Shown here piece after piece: positions 25,363 through 33,564 of a stretch of DNA of 64,000 bases. Made by a program: the position numbers and the translations under genes. Below the pieces are notes generated by a model. It was not told the DNA's origin and did no database searches. It saw only the letters and a program-made list of their open reading frames with translations. Within the stretch, counting starts at the first letter, position 1. Every line of letters begins with the position of its first letter. The stretch lies in assembly GCF_040544555.1 (NCBI RefSeq), contig NZ_JBEPKD010000010.1, forward strand, positions 1-64,000, read 5' to 3'. Source of the DNA: Halalkalibacter oceani. Its GTDB lineage: Bacteria > Bacillota > Bacilli > Bacillales > Bacillaceae_D.

Positions 25363-26694
25363 ATGATGGAGTACGATCCGGTGATATACAGTCGGATATT
25401 AACAGGTGTGACGTTGGGCTTTCACGCGATTTTTGCGACAATCGGGGTCGGTATTCCGCTATTAATTGCGTTGGCGGAATGGATCGGAATTAAGCGAAAT
25501 GATGAGCATTACCGCTTGCTTGCGCGTCGGTGGGCGCGCGGGTTTGTGATAACGGTGGCGGTCGGAGTCGTGACAGGAACGGCTATCGGCCTCCAGCTAA
25601 GTTTATTGTGGCCCAGCTTTATGGAGGTTGCCGGGCATGCGATCAGTTTGCCAATGTTTATGGAGACATTCGCGTTCTTCTTTGAAGCGATCTTTCTTGG
25701 GATTTACCTTTATACGTGGGATCGTTTTAAAAAGAAAATTCATCACTGGCTGCTGGTGATTCCGGTGGTGATCGGCGCTTCGGCTTCGGGATTTTTTATC
25801 ACGACGGTCAATGCTTTTATGAATTCACCTTACGGAATTACAGTGGAGAACGGGGTTATCACGAATATTAACCCGCTTGCGGCGATGTTTAATCCGGCGA
25901 CGCCGACCAAGGTCGCTCATGTTCTTTCATCAGCTTATTTAACATCGGCCTTCATTCTGGCCGCGATTGCCGCGATTTATTTACTGCGGGGCAATCAACA
26001 TGTTTATCATAAAAAAGCTCTACATTTAACGATGACGGTCGCTTGTGTATTTGCCATCGTCACCGCACTGATCGGCGATTTGTCCGGTAAATATTTAGCG
26101 GAATATCAGCCGGAAAAGCTTGCGGCGGCTGAGTGGCATTTTGAGACGACGACGGAAGCGCCATTGATCTTAGGCGGAATTTTGACCGAGGATGGAGAGA
26201 TTGCTTATGCGCTGGAGCTCCCGTATGCTTTAAGCATTCTTGCCCACGGAGATCCGGGGGCAGAGGTAATCGGCCTCGAGGAATTTCCTGAAGAAGACTT
26301 GCCGCCGATGATCGTCCATTATTTATTTGATTTGATGGTCATAAGCGGGATCTTCCTGGCTGCGGTTTCGATGTTGTTTGTCATCATGCGGCTCAGAAAG
26401 AAATGGAATGAGCATAATAAGCCGCTGCTGTGGGCGATTCTTGCCGGTGCTCCGATTGCGCTATTCGCGATTGAAATGGGCTGGTTCTTTGCAGAGATTG
26501 GCCGGCAGCCTTGGATTCTCAATGGCTTTATGAGAACCGCGGAGGGAGCGACTACGTCTCAGCATGTTGACCTGATGCTCTACCTCTTTATTTTGCTCTA
26601 TTTGGTACTGGCGGTGTCATGTGTGACCGTTTTACGGAAAATGTTTAAATCGAATCCGGTTGAACAGGAATTACTTGATCGGGGAATCGAATAG
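25363..26694 (+). CDS. cydA: Cytochrome bd-type quinol oxidase subunit I
   Basis: The 443-aa protein has nine membrane helices. It carries the heme-ligand region G-F-H-A-I-F-A near 19-25, the M-F-M-E-T-F-A-F-F-F-E-A-I-F acid residues near 102-115 and the conserved M-G-W-F-F-A-E-I-G-R-Q-P-W (about 367-379) beside the quinol site. The Q-loop is short, as in B. subtilis YthA and the cyanide-insensitive (CIO) class. It oxidises quinol and reduces oxygen with high affinity. AAGGAGG precedes ATG 25363 (ATG 25366 is also possible). It is followed by cydB and cydS. Confidence 0.93.
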   Translation: MMEYDPVIYSRILTGVTLGFHAIFATIGVGIPLLIALAEWIGIKRNDEHYRLLARRWARGFVITVAVGVVTGTAIGLQLSLLWPSFMEVAGHAISLPMFMETFAFFFEAIFLGIYLYTWDRFKKKIHHWLLVIPVVIGASASGFFITTVNAFMNSPYGITVENGVITNINPLAAMFNPATPTKVAHVLSSAYLTSAFILAAIAAIYLLRGNQHVYHKKALHLTMTVACVFAIVTALIGDLSGKYLAEYQPEKLAAAEWHFETTTEAPLILGGILTEDGEIAYALELPYALSILAHGDPGAEVIGLEEFPEEDLPPMIVHYLFDLMVISGIFLAAVSMLFVIMRLRKKWNEHNKPLLWAILAGAPIALFAIEMGWFFAEIGRQPWILNGFMRTAEGATTSQHVDLMLYLFILLYLVLAVSCVTVLRKMFKSNPVEQELLDRGIE

Positions 26695-26706
26695 AGGGGG
26701 GAGATC

Positions 26707-27720
26707 ATGAATTATGAATTAATTGGAATTACCGTGTTGTGGACATTCTTATATGGCTATTTAATTGTCGCGTCGATTGATTTCGGCGCCGGCTTCTTTA
26801 GCTACTATTCGACAGTAACCGGACGGGAGCATATTATCAACAAAGTGATCAACCGTTATCTTTCCCCGGTCTGGGAAGTGACCAATGTCTTTCTCGTATT
26901 CTTTTTCATCGGCATTATCGGTTTCTTTCCATCGACGGCGTACTACTATGGCACGGCTTTGCTGATTCCCGGGAGTTTCGCGATTGTTTTGCTGGCGATC
27001 AGAGGCTCGTATTATGCCTTTTATCATTACGGCTTCCGTGGAAACCGGCTCTATAAGTTTCTGTATGGGGCGACGGGGCTGTTGATTCCCGCTTCCTTAT
27101 CGGTTGTGCTGACGATTTCAGAGGGTGGCTTTATCGTCATCGAGAACGACAATGTCATGCTTGATTACGGCGCCTTGTTTTCCAGCTTCTACTCATGGTC
27201 GGTCGTTATTCTGGCGATTGTCAGCGTGCTTTACATTTCGGCCTGCTTCCTGACGTTTTATGCTTATAAAGCGCGGGATATGAAGGCGTTTGAGGTATTA
27301 AGAGGCTATGCGTTATTCTGGAGCTTTCCGACGATTTTGGCAAGCGTGCTCGTCTTCTTTGCCCTCAATCAGCATAACCCGGTGCATTTTGCCAAGATGG
27401 TGGATATATCATGGGTGTTCAGCTTATCCTTTCTGTTTTTCCTTGGCGCCGTCTATTTTGTCTGGAAAAAGCGGCAGCTCGGTTTAGCCTTTATCTTTGT
27501 TATGCTCCAGTTTGCCACGGCCTTTTTCGGCTATGGAGCGTCTCATTTGCCGTATTTGCTCTATCCGCATTTAACGATTTATGACGGCTTTACGAACGAG
27601 GCGATGGCCATTGCGCTGATCGTCGCCTTCATAGCCGGTCTCTGCCTGCTAATTCCGTCACTCTATTTGTTAATGCGCCTGTTTCTGTTTGATAATAAAT
27701 ATGTGGAAGGACGAAAATAG
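26707..27720 (+). CDS. cydB: Cytochrome bd-type quinol oxidase subunit II
   Basis: The 337-aa protein has eight or nine membrane helices. The start N-Y-E-L-I-G-I-T-V-L-W-T-F-L-Y-G-Y and S-I-D-F-G-A-G (23-29) are typical of CydB/YthB, including the Asp/Glu positions of the proton pathway. A GGGGGGAG site precedes ATG 26707, 12 bp after cydA. It forms the heterodimer core with CydA. Confidence 0.92.
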   Translation: MNYELIGITVLWTFLYGYLIVASIDFGAGFFSYYSTVTGREHIINKVINRYLSPVWEVTNVFLVFFFIGIIGFFPSTAYYYGTALLIPGSFAIVLLAIRGSYYAFYHYGFRGNRLYKFLYGATGLLIPASLSVVLTISEGGFIVIENDNVMLDYGALFSSFYSWSVVILAIVSVLYISACFLTFYAYKARDMKAFEVLRGYALFWSFPTILASVLVFFALNQHNPVHFAKMVDISWVFSLSFLFFLGAVYFVWKKRQLGLAFIFVMLQFATAFFGYGASHLPYLLYPHLTIYDGFTNEAMAIALIVAFIAGLCLLIPSLYLLMRLFLFDNKYVEGRK

Positions 27721-27731
27721 GAGGTGGGGTT

Positions 27732-27827
27732 GTGAACTTCTTTCTGATTATGATCGCACCGATACTCATCGTCGTACTGGCGGTACTCGGACTTTTTTGG
27801 TGGGGAGCAAGGGGGAAAAAGAACTGA
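27732..27827 (+). CDS. cydS: Cytochrome bd oxidase small subunit, CydS-like (31 aa)
   Basis: A 31-residue frame starts with GTG 27732 behind GGAGGTGG, 11 bp after cydB. It begins M-N-F-F-L-I-M-I-A-P, continues as one hydrophobic helix (I-L-I-V-V-L-A-V-L-G-L-F-W-W-G) and ends A-R-G-K-K-N. Geobacillus CydS (33 aa) has the same size, position and start pattern (F-L-I-M-Y-A-P). It should pack against CydA and stabilise the hemes. It is too small for routine gene callers and easily missed. Confidence 0.85.
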   Translation: MNFFLIMIAPILIVVLAVLGLFWWGARGKKN

Positions 27828-28069
27828 CAATGCTCACTTCGCTTTTACGTTAGTTTGTCTCGGGTTGGTGACGCTGGAGGAGAGGGCAGGTTGAAATCCA
27901 CCGGCGTGCCGGTTCGTTCAACGCCCGCTTGCGGAAAGCGTGCCCCCATCCCGGGAGCGGGTTCAAAGCTTTGGATCGTGACAAATCCTTATACCAAAAA
28001 AAGCCTGTCGAACCTCTCGCTTTTGCGAGACTTTGTCGACAGACTGAAAGAAGTGACAATGCTCACTTC
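27825..28069. repeat. 16-bp direct repeat flanking a 213-bp segment
   Basis: TGACAATGCTCACTTC occurs at 27825-27840 and 28054-28069. The first copy carries the cydS stop codon and the second carries the ydiK stop codon. The 213 bp between are GC-rich. They contain an inverted repeat near the right end (CTGTCGA...TCGACAG, with inner CTCGC-TTTT-GCGAG, about 28002-28043) and no credible gene. The layout suggests insertion of a small non-autonomous element with target duplication, or a local duplication. Confidence 0.55.
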
Positions 28070-28077
28070 TTTTTTTT
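28047..28077. terminator. Terminator shared by cydABS and ydiLK
   Basis: A 10-bp perfect stem AAAGAAGTGA / TCACTTCTTT (28047-28056 with 28063-28072) with a 6-nt loop is followed by T. On the minus strand it overlaps the ydiK 3' end and stop codon. Confidence 0.8.
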
Positions 28078-28278
28078 ATTTTGCTTTTGGACTTGTTTGA
28101 TGACCCGACGCAGGCGAAAGAAGCGCAGGGAGATCATAAAGTCGATCGCGGCGAATGAAATAATTAACAAGCTCCATACGGTCCAGCCTGTGCTGCTTAC
28201 ACTTTGAATCGCGAAAAAGACGAGCAGACAGCCGACAAAAAAGTAAAGAAGCGCCATCATTAATGGCGATGCTCTCAT
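28063..28278 (-). CDS. ydiK: YdiK family small membrane protein
   Basis: The 71-aa protein has two membrane helices and a very basic tail (R-L-R-R-V-I-K-Q-V-Q-K-Q-N-K-K-K-K). Its start M-R-A-S-P-L-M-M-A-L-L-Y matches B. subtilis YdiK, which sits at the same place between tatCy and groES. AGGAGG precedes the ATG, which overlaps the ydiL stop (ATGA). The function of the family is unknown. Confidence 0.85.
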   Translation of the reverse strand: MRASPLMMALLYFFVGCLLVFFAIQSVSSTGWTVWSLLIISFAAIDFMISLRFFRLRRVIKQVQKQNKKKK

Positions 28279-29000
28279 AGTAATCCTCCTGTAATCATTG
28301 ACATTTGCTGTTCAAGTTCCTCAAGCTGTCTCATCCATCTCTCAAGATCATCAACAAGCAGGACGTTGACGACTGATACGAACAGGTTAAGGGAGACATG
28401 GGCAACAATCGGGACAAGGATCCGTTTCGTTCTGACATACAAGTAGGCAAAGACAAAGCCCATCGCCGTGTAAACGAGTAAGTGAGTGAAATCGAAATGG
28501 ATCGCCGCAAAAATAAGGGAACTGATAAAGCCGGCAATCCAGAAATTAAACCGTTTATACAACGCCCCGAAAATGACAAGCCGAAATACGATCTCCTCCA
28601 AAATCGGTCCAATCACGGAAACGACGATAATAAAAGCCGGTAACGCCTGGGCAAATTCAATGATTTGCTGTGTATTCTCTGAGCCAGCTTCAATTCCGAA
28701 CAGATAAACCTCAATTAAAGCGGCCGCATATTGGGCGGCGAAAACCATGAAAACCCCAATGATTGTCCAGCGTACTGCTTCGCCGCGCGAAGAACGCCCG
28801 CGAACCATATGGCGATCCCGCATATCGGGTGCAAGTAGAAGGAGGATAACGAGAAAGCCGAGACCAAAGCTGAACAGGCTCCAAATCCCGGGAATCTGCT
28901 CTTGTGCAACGCCGAGGTTTCTGAGAATAATTACCCCCGGTATCGCTGATAGCTGCATGATGACATATGTGATCAGAATCCACCAATATCGTTTATTCAA
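28275..29000 (-). CDS. ydiL: CPBP-family intramembrane metalloprotease (YdiL)
   Basis: The 241-aa protein has about seven or eight membrane helices. The CPBP/Abi motifs are E-E-I-V-F-R (about 135-140; the EExxxR catalytic motif), A-A-I-H-F-D-F near 164-170 (His ligand) and V-A-H-V-S-L-N near 200-206. Such proteins cleave within membranes or modify prenylated peptides. It is co-transcribed with ydiK and divergent from groESL; position and length match B. subtilis ydiL. Confidence 0.9.
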   Translation of the reverse strand: MNKRYWWILITYVIMQLSAIPGVIILRNLGVAQEQIPGIWSLFSFGLGFLVILLLLAPDMRDRHMVRGRSSRGEAVRWTIIGVFMVFAAQYAAALIEVYLFGIEAGSENTQQIIEFAQALPAFIIVVSVIGPILEEIVFRLVIFGALYKRFNFWIAGFISSLIFAAIHFDFTHLLVYTAMGFVFAYLYVRTKRILVPIVAHVSLNLFVSVVNVLLVDDLERWMRQLEELEQQMSMITGGLL

Positions 29001-29213
29001 TATGCTTTTCTCCTTTTTATATAAGGTCTATACATAATAAACTGTACTTATAACTAACAAGCATCTTCTCATTTTATCATATTTTATAGCGAAATAAGAA
29101 GGGAAGCGCCCAACTGAATAGAAAAGAACAAAGAGGGAATAAGCAGGAAGGATTTGGAGAAGCTAGGTGAGAAAATTGACTCGTTTTGTCGTTATTTTTT
29201 TTTGATAAAAGAC

Positions 29214-29279
29214 TTGCAAAATAAGGACGATATGATTATCATAATAATTGTGTTAGCACTCAGTGCTAATGAGTGCTAA
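29214..29279 (+). promoter_or_regulatory. groESL promoter and CIRCE (HrcA operator)
   Basis: TTGCAA (29214-29219), a 17-bp spacer and TATCAT (29237-29242) form the promoter. CIRCE follows at 29253-29279: TTAGCACTC, a 9-bp spacer and GAGTGCTAA, a perfect match. HrcA bound there represses groESL until heat shock. The rest of 29001-29213 is A+T-rich with no gene. Confidence 0.95.
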
Positions 29280-29317
29280 TAAAATTATAATCAAAGGTTT
29301 GAAGGAGGGTGTTTTCC

Positions 29318-29602
29318 TTGTTAAAGCCATTAGGTGATCGAATTGTGATTGAATTAGTTGAATCTGAGGAAAAAACTGCAAGCGGAATTGTATTACCGGA
29401 TTCTGCGAAGGAAAAGCCTCAAGAAGGAAAAGTCATCGCTGTTGGAACCGGCCGTGTAACGGACAACGGTGAGCGTATCGCGCTTGAAGTAAGTGAAGGT
29501 GACTCGATTATTTTCTCTAAATATGCGGGCACTGAAGTAAAATATGACAACAAAGAATATCTCATTCTTCGTGAAAGTGATGTTCTCGCTATTATCGGTT
29601 AA
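29318..29602 (+). CDS. groES: Co-chaperonin GroES
   Basis: The 94-aa protein is almost identical to Bacillus GroES: L-K-P-L-G-D-R-I-V-I-E at the start, G-I-V-L-P-D-S-A-K-E-K-P-Q-E-G-K (the mobile loop, about 23-38) and the C-terminal L-I-L-R-E-S-D-V-L-A-I-I-G. The TTG start at 29318 has AAGGAGG 9 nt upstream; the in-frame GTG at 29309 directly abuts that site and would add three residues. It caps GroEL. Confidence 0.98.
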   Translation: MLKPLGDRIVIELVESEEKTASGIVLPDSAKEKPQEGKVIAVGTGRVTDNGERIALEVSEGDSIIFSKYAGTEVKYDNKEYLILRESDVLAIIG

Positions 29603-29648
29603 GGATCGAAAAGAGGATCTACATACAATCAATTAGGAGGTAGAAACG

Positions 29649-31280
29649 ATGGCAAAAGACATTAAATTTAGCGAAGACGCACGCCGTTCAATGCTTCGCG
29701 GTGTTGATGCATTAGCAAATGCGGTAAAGGTTACGCTTGGACCAAAAGGACGCAACGTCGTTCTTGAGAAGAAATTTGGGTCTCCATTAATTACAAACGA
29801 TGGTGTAACAATCGCCAAGGAAATCGAGCTTGAAGATGCCTTTGAAAACATGGGTGCGAAGCTTGTTGCTGAAGTAGCGAGCAAGACAAACGATATTGCA
29901 GGGGACGGGACAACAACTGCAACGGTTCTTGCGCAGGCTATGATTCGCGAAGGACTTAAAAACGTCACGTCCGGCGCGAACCCGATGGTGATCCGCAAAG
30001 GAATTGAAAAAGCGACAGCAGCTGCTGTGGAAGAGCTTAAAAAGATTTCTAAGCCAATCGAAGGAAAAGCATCGATTGCACAGGTTGCGGCGATCTCTTC
30101 GGCTGATAATGAAGTCGGTGAAATCATTGCTGAAGCAATGGACCGCGTCGGAAACGACGGCGTAATCACAATTGAAGAATCAAAAGGGTTCTCAACTGAG
30201 CTTGAAGTCGTAGAAGGTATGCAATTTGACCGCGGTTACGCTTCTCCTTATATGGTAACAGATTCTGATAAGATGGAAGCTGTTCTTGACAACCCTTATA
30301 TTTTGATTACAGACAAGAAGATTTCTAACATTCAAGAAGTTCTTCCTGTGCTTGAGCAAGTGGTACAGCAAGGCCGTCCAATCTTAATCATTGCTGAGGA
30401 TGTAGAAGGCGAAGCGCTTGCGACTCTCGTTGTCAACAAGCTTCGTGGTACATTCAACGCTGTTGCCGTTAAAGCTCCTGGCTTTGGTGACCGTCGTAAA
30501 GCAATGCTTGAAGATATCGCGATCCTTACTGGCGGTGAAGTGATTACAGAAGATCTTGGTCTTGACCTGAAGTCTGCTACAATTGAGCAGCTTGGACGCG
30601 CCGGCAAAGTTGTTGTCACAAAAGAGAACACAACCATTGTCGAAGGCTCCGGTGCAGCTGACCAAATCGCAGCTCGCGTTAACCAGATCAAAGCACAGGT
30701 TGAAGAAACAACTTCTGAATTTGACAAAGAAAAGCTGCAAGAGCGTCTTGCTAAGCTATCTGGCGGTGTCGCCGTTCTTAAAGTCGGTGCTGCAACAGAA
30801 ACTGAGCTTAAAGAACGCAAGCTTCGCATCGAGGATGCCTTGAACTCTACCCGCGCCGCGGTAGAAGAAGGTATTGTCGCTGGTGGTGGTACAGCGCTGA
30901 TCAATGTAATCCAGGCTGTTCAAGCTGTTGATGCAGAAGGTGACGAAGCAACTGGTGTCAACATCGTTCTTCGCGCTCTTGAAGAGCCAGTTCGCCAAAT
31001 CGCTCACAACGCAGGCCTTGAAGGTTCAGTAATCGTTGAACGCCTAAAAGGCGAAGCAGTCGGCCAAGGCTTCAATGCCGCGACTGGCGAGTGGGTAAAC
31101 ATGGTTGAAGCCGGTATCGTTGACCCAACGAAGGTGACACGCTCTGCCCTTCAACACGCAGCATCTGTCTCTGCAATGTTCCTCACAACAGAAGCAGTAA
31201 TCGCCGACAAGCCTGAAGAAAACGAAGGCGGCGGAATGCCTGACATGGGCGGCATGGGCGGAATGCCTGGGATGATGTAA
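29649..31280 (+). CDS. groEL: Chaperonin GroEL
   Basis: The 543-aa chaperonin has T-L-G-P-K-G-R-N-V-V-L (about 29-39), N-D-G-V-T-I-A-K-E-I near 51-60, A-G-D-G-T-T-T-A-T-V-L-A (about 85-96, nucleotide site) and the Gly/Met-rich tail G-G-M-G-G-M-P-G-M-M. AGGAGG precedes ATG 29649. Long open frames on the opposite strand are codon-bias shadows. Confidence 0.99.
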   Translation: MAKDIKFSEDARRSMLRGVDALANAVKVTLGPKGRNVVLEKKFGSPLITNDGVTIAKEIELEDAFENMGAKLVAEVASKTNDIAGDGTTTATVLAQAMIREGLKNVTSGANPMVIRKGIEKATAAAVEELKKISKPIEGKASIAQVAAISSADNEVGEIIAEAMDRVGNDGVITIEESKGFSTELEVVEGMQFDRGYASPYMVTDSDKMEAVLDNPYILITDKKISNIQEVLPVLEQVVQQGRPILIIAEDVEGEALATLVVNKLRGTFNAVAVKAPGFGDRRKAMLEDIAILTGGEVITEDLGLDLKSATIEQLGRAGKVVVTKENTTIVEGSGAADQIAARVNQIKAQVEETTSEFDKEKLQERLAKLSGGVAVLKVGAATETELKERKLRIEDALNSTRAAVEEGIVAGGGTALINVIQAVQAVDAEGDEATGVNIVLRALEEPVRQIAHNAGLEGSVIVERLKGEAVGQGFNAATGEWVNMVEAGIVDPTKVTRSALQHAASVSAMFLTTEAVIADKPEENEGGGMPDMGGMGGMPGMM

Positions 31281-31593
31281 TCTTAAGCTAAAAGCTTAAA
31301 ATAAGGTTTTGGCACCCTCGATGTGAGGGGAGGAACCCCCACATTGAGAATAGTTTTACAATAAGTCTCTCATAAGTTCACTGAACTTGTGGGAGGCTTT
31401 TTCGTCATATCTTGGTTGCCTGTACGATGTGGCTCTAGGAGGTGAAATCTAAAACGAGGTTTGATTTCCATCTTAGTAAAAATGAGCCGTTGCGGAGCGA
31501 TAAGCTGGCTCCCCTTCATTCTGGACAGAGAATCGGATCGTTCTAGAAGAATTAGTAAGGTCATTAGCAGTTGAGTCACAAAAGCTTCCATTC
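31281..31593. other. Gene-free stretch after groEL with two terminator hairpins
   Basis: A stem at 31317-31348 (CTCGATGTG-AGGGG with CCCCC-ACATTGAG) is followed by a second at about 31364-31398 ending in TTTTT (31398-31402). Between 31403 and 31593 I see no gene; short minus-strand frames there lack ribosome sites. This stretch is the left border of the A+T-rich catabolic island. Confidence 0.7.
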
Positions 31594-32232
31594 CTAATCT
31601 TCAATAAATGCCAAAACGGTATCTCTCCCTTGGTACATATGTTCATGCATTGCTGATTTGGCGCGTGCGCCATCTTTATTGATAATAGCTTTTGTTATGT
31701 TTTCATGGGCGATGACGGATTGCTCGAGACGGCTTTTGTTATACCAGTACAAGGATTGATAAACAAGTGGGTCAATGACTACCTTTGATAATAAGAATCC
31801 GATATATTCATTATTAGTCGCCTCTCCTAGAGTTTTATGAAAGGAGTGATTAATTTGCATGGCTTTTTTTATGATTTCTTTGTCTTGATTTTTATTAAAG
31901 ATCTCTAGTAAACTATGATATTCTTCATTTGCCTTTTTTAATAGACTAATATGCTCTTCCGTTCGGTAAATAGCTGCTTGATAAGCCATTTCCCCTTCTA
32001 ATAAAATACGTAGGCCGTAAATTTTCCACACATCCTCCTTTGTATATTTTGTTACTTTCATTCCTCTTTTTAAGGGTGTAATGAGTCCCTCATTTTGTAA
32101 TTGCATAACCGCTTCTCGGACAGGTGTTCTGCTTGTATTAAAATCATGAGCTAATGCTTCTTCTGTTAAACGATCGCCAGGCTTGTACGCTCCTATGATT
32201 ATTTTTTCTCTAATCAGATCATATATGGACAT
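31594..32232 (-). CDS. GntR-family (FCD-type) transcriptional regulator
   Basis: The 212-aa regulator has an N-terminal winged helix (I-R-E-K-I-I-I-G-A-Y-K-P-G-D-R-L-T-E-E-A-L-A, then T-S-R-T-P-V-R-E-A at about 34-42). The all-helical FCD ligand domain (about 70-212) has H-S-F-H, H-E-N and H-E-H-M residues that in this family bind metal and acidic ligands. A GGGAGGA site precedes ATG 32232. Palindromic operators TTTGTATACAAA lie just upstream and inside the divergent tct promoter, so it is predicted to repress both until the substrate is present. Confidence 0.9.
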   Translation of the reverse strand: MSIYDLIREKIIIGAYKPGDRLTEEALAHDFNTSRTPVREAVMQLQNEGLITPLKRGMKVTKYTKEDVWKIYGLRILLEGEMAYQAAIYRTEEHISLLKKANEEYHSLLEIFNKNQDKEIIKKAMQINHSFHKTLGEATNNEYIGFLLSKVVIDPLVYQSLYWYNKSRLEQSVIAHENITKAIINKDGARAKSAMHEHMYQGRDTVLAFIED

Positions 32233-32247
32233 TCAAGGTTCCTCCCT

Positions 32248-32261
32248 GTTTGTATACAAAC
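32248..32261. promoter_or_regulatory. GntR operator 1
   Basis: GTTTGTATACAAAC is a 14-bp perfect palindrome, 16 bp from the gntR start. It probably mediates autoregulation by blocking the gntR transcript near its start. Confidence 0.75.
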
Positions 32262-32356
32262 TAAAATAACTAAAATTATGATACATTAAAAATTGCTTAA
32301 AATAAAGGGTTTTATGACTAAGAAAACAATAATATTTATTTTTTCTGAAAATTATA

Positions 32357-32385
32357 TTGACTCTTTGTATACAAACGACTATATT
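32357..32385 (+). promoter_or_regulatory. tct/acnX operon promoter with embedded GntR operator 2
   Basis: TTGACT (32357-32362), a 17-bp spacer and TATATT (32380-32385) form a near-consensus sigma-A promoter. The 12-bp palindrome TTTGTATACAAA (32364-32375) fills the spacer, so repressor and RNA polymerase cannot bind together. Confidence 0.8.
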
Positions 32386-32424
32386 TTAGTTACAGGTTGT
32401 TCGCTTAATAATGAAAGCGATTAC

Positions 32425-32433
32425 TTGTATACA
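32425..32433 (+). promoter_or_regulatory. GntR half-operator 3
   Basis: TTGTATACA matches the operator core in the leader region, about 60 bp beyond operator 2. It is less symmetrical than the others and could be an auxiliary site. The rest of 32262-32482 is leader sequence without a gene. Confidence 0.4.
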
Positions 32434-32482
32434 CCAATTTTTCTTTTTGTTAATTCACTTATTGAGGAGGCGTTAAAGAAAA

Positions 32483-33514
32483 ATGAACATCAAAATGAAG
32501 AAAGGATTTTTTCAGGTGCGAGGTCTTTGTGTAGCAGGTATTTTTGCAATTATGTTGGCTGCCTGTGGAACTGAAGCAACACAATCAGACGGAGAAAGAA
32601 ATCACGAAGCAACTGCTGATGCTAGTAATGAGTTAGCTTATCCTGAAAAAGAAATTTCGGTTATCGTTCCATGGGCTGTAGGAGGAGGTACGGATGCGAT
32701 TGCGCGCCAAATTGCTTCCTTTATGGAACAAGAACTAGATAGTCCAGTTGTGATTGTAAATAGAGAAGGCGGAGGTGGCGTAGTAGGTTTTAGAGAGATC
32801 GCTGAAGCTGAGCCAGATGGTTATACGATCGGTTTTATTTCAAACTCCTTACTTCTCCAAAAGTATTCTAGTCAAACCTATCAAGACTATGAAGCATTTG
32901 AAGCAATTACACTTGTAAATGAAGACCCGGCAAGTTTAACAGTTAAGGCGGATGCGCCTTGGGAAACGGCTGCAGACTTCATAGAGGAAGCAAAAAGTAA
33001 TCCAGGGAACTTTCGGATTTCAAACTCTGGACCAGGAGGCATTTGGCACGTATCTGCTTTGAAGTTAGCAAGTGACAATGGTGTTGAATTTTCTCATGTG
33101 CCTTATGATGGTGGAAATCCGGCAGCTGTGGCCGCCGCCGGTGGATTTGTCGAAGCCACGACTGTCAGTGCAGCGGAGATGCAAAGTCTAGTGAATGCGG
33201 GAGAATTGAGAATTTTAGGTGTAGCAGGAGAAGAAAGATTACCTCAATTCCCTGATGTTCCTACTCTAAGAGAGCAAGGGGTTGACACATCCATTGGTGT
33301 ATGGAGAGGGTTTGTAGCTCCAAAAGGTACACCACAGGAAATAATTGAGGTTCTTGATGCGGCTATTACTAAAGCAATGGAAACAGAGGAATACCAAACG
33401 TTTATGAACACTGGTGGGTATGGAATTCGCCATGCATCCACGACAGACTTTGCTTCTTTTATGGATGAAGAGGATGCGAATTACAATGAATTATTTGAAT
33501 CGATGGAAGAGTGA
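32483..33514 (+). CDS. tctC: Tripartite tricarboxylate transporter substrate-binding lipoprotein (system 1)
   Basis: The 343-aa protein has a lipoprotein signal (lipobox M-L-A-A-C, Cys28) and a TctC/BugD-type fold. It shows V-P-W-A-V-G-G-G-T-D-A-I-A-R near 63-76, N-R-E-G-G-G-G-V-V-G near 92-101, and S-G-P-G-G-I-W-H near 179-186. TctC proteins capture carboxylates outside the membrane and deliver them to TctA/TctB. GAGGAGG lies 12 nt before the ATG. It is the first gene of the GntR-controlled unit. The ligand is unknown; TctC specificity cannot be read from sequence. Confidence 0.9.
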   Translation: MNIKMKKGFFQVRGLCVAGIFAIMLAACGTEATQSDGERNHEATADASNELAYPEKEISVIVPWAVGGGTDAIARQIASFMEQELDSPVVIVNREGGGGVVGFREIAEAEPDGYTIGFISNSLLLQKYSSQTYQDYEAFEAITLVNEDPASLTVKADAPWETAADFIEEAKSNPGNFRISNSGPGGIWHVSALKLASDNGVEFSHVPYDGGNPAAVAAAGGFVEATTVSAAEMQSLVNAGELRILGVAGEERLPQFPDVPTLREQGVDTSIGVWRGFVAPKGTPQEIIEVLDAAITKAMETEEYQTFMNTGGYGIRHASTTDFASFMDEEDANYNELFESMEE

Positions 33515-33564
33515 AAACAACCTGTAAAGAGGCTACTTTAAATTCGATTAAGGGAGAGAATGTT

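Noticed and set aside
27841..28100. Plus-strand frames of 81 and 92 codons in the segment between cydS and ydiK
   Set aside because: They run through the repeat-bounded GC-rich insert and into ydiK antisense, without ribosome sites.
29633..30904. Long minus-strand frames (178 and 190 codons) opposite groEL
   Set aside because: Codon-bias shadows of groEL: serine/threonine-rich, low complexity and no ribosome sites.
31370..31673. Two minus-strand frames after groEL (73 and 66 codons)
   Set aside because: No ribosome site, overlap with terminator hairpins or the gntR 3' end, and no recognisable domain.
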